64,000 bases of DNA, taken from assembly GCA_903825285.1 (NCBI GenBank), contig CAIJZY010000007.1, positions 124,001 through 188,000 of the forward strand. Direction: 5' to 3'. The notes beneath the pieces are model-generated. The model ran no database searches, was not told the origin of the DNA, and was given only the letters and a program-made list of their open reading frames with translations. Positions 56,163-64,000 of the stretch are shown here, piece after piece (positions within the stretch are counted from its first letter, which is position 1; every line of letters starts with the position of its first letter). The DNA is from an uncultured Opitutia bacterium. Lineage in GTDB: Bacteria; Verrucomicrobiota; Verrucomicrobiia; Opitutales; Opitutaceae. The translations under genes and the position numbers were made by a program.

Positions 56163-56948
56163 ATGCGTCCCGGCGCCGCGGCCACATTGCCGCCTCATAT
56201 GGCCATGGAGGAAATCTACATCCGGAGTGCGACGGAGACCGAGGCCCGCGGGCCTTTCAACCTCGAGCAGCTGGTTTCCCTCATCGATACCGGCCAGGTA
56301 ACCGCCGAGACCCTGTTCTACGACGCCACGACCGAGCAGTGGGCCCCCATCGGCTCCAATCCCGAGCTCATGGCCCAGGCCTTCCCGCAGAAGCGGAAGC
56401 TGAAGGTGAAGAGCAAGGTCAAGATGGAGACGCTGAACCAGGAGACCGACAGCGCCGCGCCGATCACCGTGGACGAGATGCTCGCCGCGGCGGAGGGCCG
56501 CACCGCCGAGACCTCCGGCCGCCAGGATCCCACCATCGCGATGGCGCGCGCCGCCGCCATCGGCCGCTGGGCCATCATCCTCATGCTCCTCCTGGCCGCC
56601 GCCGGCGAGCTGCTCCCCGCGGTGGATGCGCTGATGGCCATGGACATGCCGAAGCTGTTCAACCACCCGCTCGTGGCCCTCGGCGCCCTCGACCTCTTCC
56701 TGGCCACCGTGCTCGCGCTCGGCGTCGTGTCCTTCTACCCCTTCATCCGCTTCCGTGCGGCGCTGGGCCTCGGCTTCGTCGGGTTCTTCTTCTGGGTCCA
56801 CGGCCATCCCCTCCCCGTGATCGCCCTCGCCGCCGGCCTGTTCGGCCTCTACTGCTGCACGATCTTCGTGCGCTACCTGCCCGTGCTGGTGTTCGCCGGC
56901 CTGGGCGTCTGCGGGATCGGCGCCGTGTCCTGGCACCTGTTGTCCTGA
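56163..56948 (+). CDS. GYF_2/DUF4339 domain membrane protein
   Basis: EEIYIRSATETEARGPFNLEQLVSLIDTGQVTAETLFYDATTEQWAPI, then several TM segments; start uncertain (alternative MAMEEIYI at about 56199). Confidence 0.75.
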   Translation: MRPGAAATLPPHMAMEEIYIRSATETEARGPFNLEQLVSLIDTGQVTAETLFYDATTEQWAPIGSNPELMAQAFPQKRKLKVKSKVKMETLNQETDSAAPITVDEMLAAAEGRTAETSGRQDPTIAMARAAAIGRWAIILMLLLAAAGELLPAVDALMAMDMPKLFNHPLVALGALDLFLATVLALGVVSFYPFIRFRAALGLGFVGFFFWVHGHPLPVIALAAGLFGLYCCTIFVRYLPVLVFAGLGVCGIGAVSWHLLS

Positions 56949-56964
56949 GGCCCGCCGCGCGCCC

Positions 56965-58431
56965 ATGGCCAGCCTCGCCGACCGCGGCCGCTCGCTCGCC
57001 GGATTCTTCCACCGGGAAATCTGGGAGCCCGAGCATCTCAAGCCGTCCACGCTCCGCAGCCGCGCCTACGCGGTCTTCCGCGTCATCGCGATCACCGGCA
57101 CGGTGTTCAGCGAGACCAAGGCCGCCAGCCGCGCCGCCGCGCTCAGCTTCAGCTCGCTCCTCGGGCTCGGCCCGCTGATCGGCGCCGCCGTCCTCCTCGG
57201 CGGCTTCATGCTCGGCCAGCACAGCGACCCCGCCGTGCTCGCCGACCAGTTCAGCCGCGTGATCAAGAGCGTCGCCCCGCCGCTGCAGCAGCTCGAGACC
57301 ATCGACGGCCCGACGACCGCCGCCGCGGCCGACGCCGGCCTCACCGCGGTGATCCGCGGCATCATTGAGGGCTCGCGCTCCGGCACCGCCGGCGCCATCG
57401 GCGCCCTCACCCTCATCCTCATCGTGCTGCTGCTGTTCAAGTCGATCGAGGACACCTTCAACGAGATCTGGGGCGTGCGCACCGGCCGCACGTTCGCCAT
57501 GCGCGTCATGCTCTACTGGACCGTGCTCACGCTTGGCGCGGTCCTGTTCTTCGCCGCGCTCACCCTGCTCGGCGCGGGCGCGTTCATCAACGTGTTCCTC
57601 GAGCGCCTGCCCTACGGCCGCGAGCTGCTCCGGGCGCTGAGCTGGGCGCTGCCGCTCTTCTCCGGCCTCGCCCTCGTGCTGCTGCTCACGCTGTTCTACC
57701 GCTTCATCCCCAACACCCGGGTTTACTGGCGCGCCGCGCTGACCGGCGCCGTGGTGGTCGCCGCGCTGCTGCTCCTGAACAACTTCCTCGCGTTCCTCTA
57801 CCTGCGCCGCATCTACCTCGAGAAGAGCCTCTACGGCCCGCTGGGCATCCTCCCGATCCTCATGCTCGGACTGTATGTCTTCTGGCTGTTCGTGCTCATC
57901 GGCGGGCAGATCAGCTACGCGGTCCAGAACGCCCACATCCGCACCAGCCAGGCCGCCTGGGGCCACCTCAGCGTGGCCATGCGCGAGCGGCTCACGCTCG
58001 TCGTGCTGCTCACGCTCTGCCGCCGGTTCCGCACCGCCCTGCCGCCGGTCACCGCCGCCCACCTCGGCGACCTGCTGCGGGTCCCGACCCAGGTGCTCAA
58101 CGAGTGCCTCAACCGGCTCGTGGACATGAAGCTGATCACGCCGATCCCGCCGCCGCCCGGGAGCGCCCCGACCGACTATTTCTACCAGCCCGCGCGGCCC
58201 CTGAGCCACATCACGCTCCACGATTTCAAGTCGCTCGACGTCAACCTCGGCCACGACCCCATCGGCCAGGGCCTCGACCGCATCGACCCCGTCCTGCAGC
58301 ACTACAATGCCGCTTTGGACCGGCTCGGCGAGCAGGCCCTGTTCCGCAAGAGCTTCGAGGAGCTGCTCGCGGAGTTCGAGTTCGACAACTCCCAGCCGCC
58401 GTTCGCCATGGGCGAAAAAGCAAAGCGCTGA
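56965..58431 (+). CDS. YihY/BrkB family membrane protein
   Basis: ETKAASRAAALSFSSLLGLGPLIGAAVLL...FNEIWGVRTGRTFAMRVMLYWTVLTLGAVLF...RFIPNTRVYWRAALTGAVVVAALLLLNNFLAFLY. Confidence 0.85.
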   Translation: MASLADRGRSLAGFFHREIWEPEHLKPSTLRSRAYAVFRVIAITGTVFSETKAASRAAALSFSSLLGLGPLIGAAVLLGGFMLGQHSDPAVLADQFSRVIKSVAPPLQQLETIDGPTTAAAADAGLTAVIRGIIEGSRSGTAGAIGALTLILIVLLLFKSIEDTFNEIWGVRTGRTFAMRVMLYWTVLTLGAVLFFAALTLLGAGAFINVFLERLPYGRELLRALSWALPLFSGLALVLLLTLFYRFIPNTRVYWRAALTGAVVVAALLLLNNFLAFLYLRRIYLEKSLYGPLGILPILMLGLYVFWLFVLIGGQISYAVQNAHIRTSQAAWGHLSVAMRERLTLVVLLTLCRRFRTALPPVTAAHLGDLLRVPTQVLNECLNRLVDMKLITPIPPPPGSAPTDYFYQPARPLSHITLHDFKSLDVNLGHDPIGQGLDRIDPVLQHYNAALDRLGEQALFRKSFEELLAEFEFDNSQPPFAMGEKAKR

Positions 58432-58502
58432 GCCGGTCCCGGCGCGGCACACTTCGCCCTTGCCACCGCGGGGACGCGACCTAGCGTCGCCCTTTTCCCT
58501 CC

Positions 58503-60170
58503 ATGATTTCCTGGATCCAGAAATACTTTCAGCACCACTTCCGGACCATCTTCGCGCTGATTCTCGCCAGCACGATCATCTCGTTCATCATCGCCTTCGC
58601 CCCCGGCTCGAATTTCGGCCGGACCGAGCGCCGCAACACGATCACGCGCGAGTTCTTCGGGTACAATCTCAGTTCCCAGGATGACCAGAACCGCCTGATC
58701 GGCGACGCCGGCCTCAGCGCCAACCTCCAGGCCGGCTACAACTCCCTGGAAGGGTCCGACCTGCAGAACTACGCCTTCCAGCGCGTCGCCGCCCTCGCCC
58801 TCGCCGACCAGCTCCACGTCCCCGCCACGACCAAGGCGGAGATCGCCGATTACATCAAGGGCCTCCGCATTTTCGCCGGCGAGGACGGCCAGTTCGACCC
58901 CAAGCGCTACGCCAACTTCCGCGACAACCTCCGGACCAACCAGCGCCTGAACGAGGCCGAGGTCAGCCGCGTGCTCGCCGACGACGTCCGCGCCGACAAG
59001 GTCCAGAAGATCATCTCCGGCCCCGGCTACGTCCTCCCGCATGACGTGCAGGCCCAGCTGGAGCGCGCGGACTCGGTCTGGTCGCTCGCCACGGCGACCG
59101 CCGACCTCGCGACGTTCAACCCCTCGATCCCGGTCACCGACACGGCCCTGAACCTCTTCTTCGGCGACAATGCCTTCCGGTACACCATCGCGCCCCGGGC
59201 CGTGACCTCCGCCGCCTATTTCCCCGCGGCCGCCTACGCCGCCGCCGTGAGCGTCGCCGAGGCCGACGTGCGCGCCTACTACGACTCCCACGCGGCCAGC
59301 TTCGCGGCCCCGGCCGCCCAGCCCGCCGGCGCCAAGCCCGCGGCCGCCCCCGACTACGCCACGGTCCGCCCGCAGGTGGAGGCCGCCCTCCGCCTGGAGC
59401 GCGCCCAGCGCCTCGCGGTGAAGGCCGCGTCCGACCTCTCCTTCGCCCTCTACGACGGTAAGATCGAGCCCGGCTCCGCCGCCTTCGACAAGCTGCTGGC
59501 CTCCCAGCACCTGACGCTCCGCGCCCTCACGCCGTTCACGCATGAGGACGGCCCGGCCGAGTACGACCATTCGCCCGACATCGCCAACGAGGCCTTCAAG
59601 CTCGGCGCCGGCCGCACCTACTCCGACGCCCTGTCCGCCCCCGGCGGCGCCGTCGTGCTGTTCTGGAAGGAGACGCTGCCCTCCCGCCAGCCCGCCCTCG
59701 CCGAGGTCCGCGACAAGGTCGCGGCGGACTACGTCGCCAACGAGAAGAGCAAGCGCTTCGTCGAGTTCGGCAAGACCCTCCGCAGCCTCATCGAGAACCG
59801 GCTGAAGGCCGGCGAGACGTTCGAAAAGGCCGTCGCCTCCGCCGCCGGCGCCACGTCGGTCAAGATCGAGTGCAAGACCCTCGCGCCGTTCTCCCGCCGC
59901 AACCCGCCCAAGGACATCGACTACTCGGTGGCCGGCGCCATGGAGCGCCTGACCAAGGGCCAGATCTCGGACATGATCATCGCCAAGGACCACGGCCTGT
60001 TCGTCTACGCGGCGGACAAGAAGCTGCCCGACCTGAGCGAGTCCAGCCCCGCCTACGCGGCCATGCGCGCCCAGCTCGCCCAGCTCAACGGCCGCATCGG
60101 CGCCAGCGCCCGGCTGTCAGCCCTGGTCGCCCAGGAGCTCAAGCGCTCCGAGCCCCCGTCGGCGAAGTAA
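58503..60170 (+). CDS. SurA/PpiD-like periplasmic chaperone (SurA_N-type), membrane anchored
   Basis: MISWIQKYFQHHFRTIFALILASTIISFIIAFAP anchor; LQNYAFQRVAALALADQLHVPATTKAEIADYIKGLRIFAGEDGQFDPKRYANFRDNLRTNQRLNEAEVSRVLADDVRADKV. Confidence 0.75.
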   Translation: MISWIQKYFQHHFRTIFALILASTIISFIIAFAPGSNFGRTERRNTITREFFGYNLSSQDDQNRLIGDAGLSANLQAGYNSLEGSDLQNYAFQRVAALALADQLHVPATTKAEIADYIKGLRIFAGEDGQFDPKRYANFRDNLRTNQRLNEAEVSRVLADDVRADKVQKIISGPGYVLPHDVQAQLERADSVWSLATATADLATFNPSIPVTDTALNLFFGDNAFRYTIAPRAVTSAAYFPAAAYAAAVSVAEADVRAYYDSHAASFAAPAAQPAGAKPAAAPDYATVRPQVEAALRLERAQRLAVKAASDLSFALYDGKIEPGSAAFDKLLASQHLTLRALTPFTHEDGPAEYDHSPDIANEAFKLGAGRTYSDALSAPGGAVVLFWKETLPSRQPALAEVRDKVAADYVANEKSKRFVEFGKTLRSLIENRLKAGETFEKAVASAAGATSVKIECKTLAPFSRRNPPKDIDYSVAGAMERLTKGQISDMIIAKDHGLFVYAADKKLPDLSESSPAYAAMRAQLAQLNGRIGASARLSALVAQELKRSEPPSAK

Positions 60171-60368
60171 GCCCGGGCTCCCGCCCGCGCGCCGCTCATC
60201 CCCCTCGCGGACCGTTCAACGCGATTCGCCTCGAACCGTCGCCCCGTCGCGGCGAGCGTGGTGGCCCGGGCCCGCGCCCGGACTTCTCGCTCCAAACGCA
60301 CGATCATCAGTAACTTTTCGACTCCCGCCGTGTTCTCGTTTTCATCCGCTGATCCCTCCTTCTCCTCC

Positions 60369-61829
60369 ATGCGCCGCCCATTCGTCTGCGTCCTCCTGCT
60401 CTCCCTCGCCCTGGTCCGCCTCGCGGCCCAGGAACCCGCACCCGCCCCGGCCGCCGCGCCCGTCCTCACCCTCGAGGAGTGCGTCGCCCGGGCCCTCGAG
60501 AAAAACTTCACCCTGAAGGCGCAGGGCTTCTCGACCGACATCGCCAAGGAGTCCCTCAACGTCGCCAAGGCGAACTTCGAGCCCTCCTTCAGCGCCTCGG
60601 CCCAGCGGGCCATGACGCAGACCAGCCCGAACGTGCGGACCGACTCGGGCGACACCCGCCTCGGCGTCGACCAGAACCTGACGTCCGGCGCCGTCGTCAA
60701 CCTCAGCACCAGCGTGGCCCGGTCCAGCTCCAACCCCCTGGTCCTCCTGCCCAACCCGGTCTACAATTCCGACATGTCCCTCTCGGTCACCCAGCCCCTG
60801 CTCCGGGGCGCCGGCACCACTGTCAACCGCGCCGCCATCGAGCGCAGCCGGCTCGGACTCGGCATCGCCCACATCAACTTCAAGGGCAGCGTGCTCCAGG
60901 TGGTCCGCGACACCGAGGTCGCCTACTACAACCTGGTCTTCGCCCGCGGCCAGCTCGCCGTGAAGCAGCACAGCCTTGAGCTCGCCCAGCGGCTCTACGA
61001 CGAGAACAAGGCCCGCCGCACCACCGGGGTCGCGACCGACCTCGACGTGCTTAGCGCGGAGGTCGGCGTGGCCACCGCCAACAACGGCGTGGTCACCGCC
61101 CAGCAGCAGGTGCGCAACAGCGAGGACGCCCTCCTCGCGCTGATCGGCCAGACTGACTTCTCCACCCTCGTCGGCACCGTCAGCCTCCCCAGCCGCCCGG
61201 ATCCCATGCCGTCGTTCGACGTCTCCTACAAGCTCGCCCGCGACAACCAGCCCGACCTGCTCGCCGCCGAATCCACGATCAAGCAGTTCCAGCTCGACGC
61301 CAGCACCGCCAAGAACGGCGCGCTCCCCACCCTCAACCTCGGCGGCGCCGTCGGCTACAACGGCACCGACCACACCTACGGCTCGGCGATCAACCGCACC
61401 CCCGACGGCGACGCCCGCAACTGGCAGGTCGACCTCTCGCTCAATGTGCCGTGGGGCCTGCATGCCGACCGCGCCCGCTACCGCAGCGCCCTCGCCAGCC
61501 TCCGCCAGGAGCAGGCCCTCCTCCAGCAGATCGACCTGAACCTCGTCGTGCAGGTCCGCGGCGCGGTCCGCGCCGTCGAGACCAACCAGCAAAGCGTCGA
61601 GATCTTCACCAAGGCCACCGAGCTCGCCGTGCGGCAGTACGAGCTGGAGCTCGCCCGCTTCAAGGCCGGCCTCTCCACCAGCCGCCAGGTGCTCCAGATC
61701 CAGGACGACCTCGAGTCCGCCCGCGTCAACGAGCTCCAGGCGCGCGTCAATCTTCGCACCGCGCTCAGCAACCTGCACCAGCTTGAGAGCAGCTCCCTCG
61801 AGCGCTACCACATCACGCTGGCCGACTGA
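60369..61829 (+). CDS. TolC-family outer membrane efflux protein
   Basis: Signal peptide MRRPFVCVLLLSLALVRLAAQ; LTLEECVARALEKNFTLKAQ; VTQPLLRGAGTTVNRAAIERSRLG; DTEVAYYNLVFARGQLAVKQHSLELAQRLYDENKARRTTGVATDLDVLSAEVGVATA. Confidence 0.92.
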   Translation: MRRPFVCVLLLSLALVRLAAQEPAPAPAAAPVLTLEECVARALEKNFTLKAQGFSTDIAKESLNVAKANFEPSFSASAQRAMTQTSPNVRTDSGDTRLGVDQNLTSGAVVNLSTSVARSSSNPLVLLPNPVYNSDMSLSVTQPLLRGAGTTVNRAAIERSRLGLGIAHINFKGSVLQVVRDTEVAYYNLVFARGQLAVKQHSLELAQRLYDENKARRTTGVATDLDVLSAEVGVATANNGVVTAQQQVRNSEDALLALIGQTDFSTLVGTVSLPSRPDPMPSFDVSYKLARDNQPDLLAAESTIKQFQLDASTAKNGALPTLNLGGAVGYNGTDHTYGSAINRTPDGDARNWQVDLSLNVPWGLHADRARYRSALASLRQEQALLQQIDLNLVVQVRGAVRAVETNQQSVEIFTKATELAVRQYELELARFKAGLSTSRQVLQIQDDLESARVNELQARVNLRTALSNLHQLESSSLERYHITLAD

Positions 61830-61853
61830 TCCGGCGGCCCGGCCGCATCCGGC

Positions 61854-62444
61854 ATGACCACCCCGCTCGCGATCCGGATCACACTGTGGTGCTGGCTCCT
61901 CGCCGCCCTCGCGGCCGGCCGGCTGTTCCTGCTGGCCCGGATCCCGCCGCCCGCGGTGCAGGGCATCCTGGCCGGGCTGACCGCCCTGCTGATCCTCCTC
62001 TACCGGGCCTGGCCCGCCTGGCGCACCTGGGCCGACGGCCTCGACCTGCGCGCGGTCGTCGCGCTGCACCTCACCCGGTTCGTCGGCATCTATTTCCTCG
62101 TGCTCTACCAGCACGGCCGGCTGCCCTACGCCTTTGCCGTGCCGGGCGGCCTCGGCGACATCGGCGTCGCCGTGCTCGCCGCCGTCGTGATCCTCGTGCC
62201 GCTGGCGCCCGCCGCGCGCCTGGGCGCCATCTCCATCTGGAACATCGTGGGCCTGCTCGACCTCCTGCTCGTCGTGCTCACGGCCGGCCGCCTGGCCCTG
62301 GCCGACCCGCAGGCGATGCGCGAGCTGACGATTCTGCCGCTGAGCCTGCTGCCGACGTTCCTCGTGCCGCTGCTCCTCGCGAGCCACCTGCTGGTCTACA
62401 CGCGCGTCCGGCGCGCGCGGCTCGAGTCCGACGAGGCCTCCTGA
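61854..62444 (+). CDS. Polytopic membrane protein, hypothetical
   Basis: 196 aa with 5-6 hydrophobic segments; no recognised motif. Confidence 0.7.
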   Translation: MTTPLAIRITLWCWLLAALAAGRLFLLARIPPPAVQGILAGLTALLILLYRAWPAWRTWADGLDLRAVVALHLTRFVGIYFLVLYQHGRLPYAFAVPGGLGDIGVAVLAAVVILVPLAPAARLGAISIWNIVGLLDLLLVVLTAGRLALADPQAMRELTILPLSLLPTFLVPLLLASHLLVYTRVRRARLESDEAS

Positions 62445-62450
62445 CCCGGC

Positions 62451-63353
62451 CTACGGGCCGAACAGACCGTCCACGGTGAGATCCGCGGCCGCCACGACCC
62501 GGTGCGGTGGCAGCTGGGTGCGAAACCAGGTGCGCTGCTTCTTCACGAGCGCCCGCGTGTTCCGCGCGATCGCGGCGGCCAGGTCCGGCGCGGGCAGCCG
62601 GCCCGCCAGGCAGTCGATGACCTCCCGGTAGCCGATCGCGCGTGCCGCGCTCGGGTGGTCGGCCAGCCCGGCCGCGAGCAGGCCGCGCACCTCGTCCACG
62701 AGACCGTCGCGCAGCATCGCCGCCACGCGCTGGTCGATCCGCGCGCGCAATTCCTCCGGCGGCCGCTCGATCCGGGTCAACACGACCGGGTGGTCGGCGA
62801 ACGGCCCGGGCTGCCGGGCAAAGTCCGCCGCCAGCTCGGCCACCGTGCGGCCCGAGGCCAGGCAGCGCTCCAGCGCCCGGGCCACGCGGCGCGGGTTGGC
62901 CAGGTCCAGCCCAGCCAGTCCGCCGGGATTGAGGGTCTCCAGCCGTGCCACGGCCGCATCGGGCGCCAGCGCGGCCACCTCGGCGCGGATCGCCGCGGGC
63001 ACCGCCACCTCGTCCGCCACGGGGGCGAAAAAGCTCCGCAGGTAGAAGCCGCTGCCGCCCACGACCAGCACCGGCCGGCCCCGGGCGATGATGGCGGCGA
63101 CCGTGTCCCGGGCCAGCGCCACGTAGCGCGCCACATCCATGCGCTCCGTCACCGCGAGGAGGTCGATCAGGTGGTGCGGCACGCGCGCCTGCTCGGCGGC
63201 CGTGGGCTTCGCCGTGCCGATGTCCATGCCGCGGTAGAACAGCAGCGAGTCGCACGACACGATCTCCGCGCCCCGCGCCTCCGCCCAGCGCAGCGCCCAT
63301 TCCGTCTTGCCGGCGGCGGTGCAGCCCGTGAGGACGTGGAGCGTGGGGGGCAT
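62451..63353 (-). CDS. miaA: tRNA dimethylallyltransferase
   Basis: MPPTLHVLTGCTAAGKTEWALRWAEARGAEIVSCDSLLFYRGMDIGTAKPTAAEQARVPHHLIDLLAVTERMDVARYVALARDTVAAIIARGRPVLVVGGSGFYLRSFF. Confidence 0.95.
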   Translation of the reverse strand: MPPTLHVLTGCTAAGKTEWALRWAEARGAEIVSCDSLLFYRGMDIGTAKPTAAEQARVPHHLIDLLAVTERMDVARYVALARDTVAAIIARGRPVLVVGGSGFYLRSFFAPVADEVAVPAAIRAEVAALAPDAAVARLETLNPGGLAGLDLANPRRVARALERCLASGRTVAELAADFARQPGPFADHPVVLTRIERPPEELRARIDQRVAAMLRDGLVDEVRGLLAAGLADHPSAARAIGYREVIDCLAGRLPAPDLAAAIARNTRALVKKQRTWFRTQLPPHRVVAAADLTVDGLFGP

Positions 63354-63432
63354 GGCGGGACCTGCTAATTGACGCCCGGGTGCGGCGATGGGGAGGAAAT
63401 TCTCACGGCCCGGACGACCCGCGCCCGTCCCG

Positions 63433-64000
63433 TCACAGCTCCTCGAACCCCACCACGCGGTTGCGGCCCTGCGCCTTCGCGGCATACAGGGCCTTGTCGG
63501 CCGCGGCCACGAGCTCGTCGCGGCTGAGGGCGTCCGCCGGCATGGAGGCGACGCCCGCGCTAATGGTGATCCGCAGCTCCAGCCCGCTGTCCAGGATGAA
63601 CGGTGCCCGGCGCACGAGCTCGCAGGCCCGCTCGGCGGCCTCGCGCGCGATCTTCCGGTCGGCCTGCATGATGATGAGCGCGAACTCCTCGCCGCCGAAG
63701 CGCGCCGCCCGGTCCACGTCGCGCAGGCTGTGCACCAGCCGGCTGGCCACCTCCTGCAGCACCACGTCGCCGATGGGATGGCCGTGGGTGTCGTTGACGG
63801 ACTTGAAATGGTCGATGTCGAGCAGCACGAGTCCGAACGGGTGACCGAACCGGCGCGACCGCTCCCGCTCCTCCGCGAGGATGCGGTCGAACTCGCGGCG
63901 GTTGAGCAGGCTTGTGAGCTGGTCGTGGGTGGCCAGCTTGCGCAGGGCCTCGAGCGTGTCGCCGAGCTTGAGGGCGTAGCGCAGCGAGCGCTCGAGCGTG
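63433..64000 (-). CDS. GGDEF diguanylate cyclase domain protein (N-terminus outside window)
   Basis: ATHDQLTSLLNRREFDRILAEERERSRRFGHPFGLVLLDIDHFKSVNDTHGHPIGDVVLQEVASRLVHSLRDVDRAARFGGEEFALI; GGEEF active site and RxxD (RDVD) I-site present. Confidence 0.95.
   Translation of the reverse strand, partial: TLERSLRYALKLGDTLEALRKLATHDQLTSLLNRREFDRILAEERERSRRFGHPFGLVLLDIDHFKSVNDTHGHPIGDVVLQEVASRLVHSLRDVDRAARFGGEEFALIIMQADRKIAREAAERACELVRRAPFILDSGLELRITISAGVASMPADALSRDELVAAADKALYAAKAQGRNRVVGFEEL

Overview
GC-rich chromosomal window. Gene content and order suggest a Verrucomicrobia/Opitutaceae-like organism (inference; no database search was run). Positions 1-18856 on the minus strand hold an almost complete division/cell-wall (dcw) cluster: mraZ, a small ORF, rsmH, ftsL-like, ftsI, murE, murF, mraY, murD, a LysM protein, ftsW, murG, a murC-murB fusion, ddl, ftsQ, ftsA and ftsZ (partial). 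After it come a KdpDE-like two-component system, amt plus a small membrane ORF plus a PII gene, a Na+/H+ antiporter-like gene, two methionine-sulfoxide reductases (fRMsr-type GAF, MsrA), a DUF5060/DUF4038 glycoside-hydrolase-like gene, a GH36-like gene, NDH-2, DUF971, hisI, a secreted beta-propeller protein, lpxA, an lpxC/fabZ fusion, efp, carbonic anhydrase, YebC, a double CDGSH protein, an rRNA methyltransferase, an ECF sigma/putative anti-sigma operon, a metallophosphoesterase, a solute-binding-protein/heparinase operon, a divergent thymidine phosphorylase, argS, a YihY-like gene, a SurA/PpiD-like gene, a TolC-like gene, miaA and a GGDEF protein (partial). I saw no CRISPR array, rRNA, tRNA, prophage or transposase. 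The least explained signals are three intergenic inverted repeats at 7231-7312, 31519-31608 and 39012-39133. Their arms are built from short phased units: 7-nt CGA(A) units in two of them and 9-nt CGAAG units in the third. A second strong signal is a four-copy TGGG array with exact 10-bp phasing upstream of mraZ.
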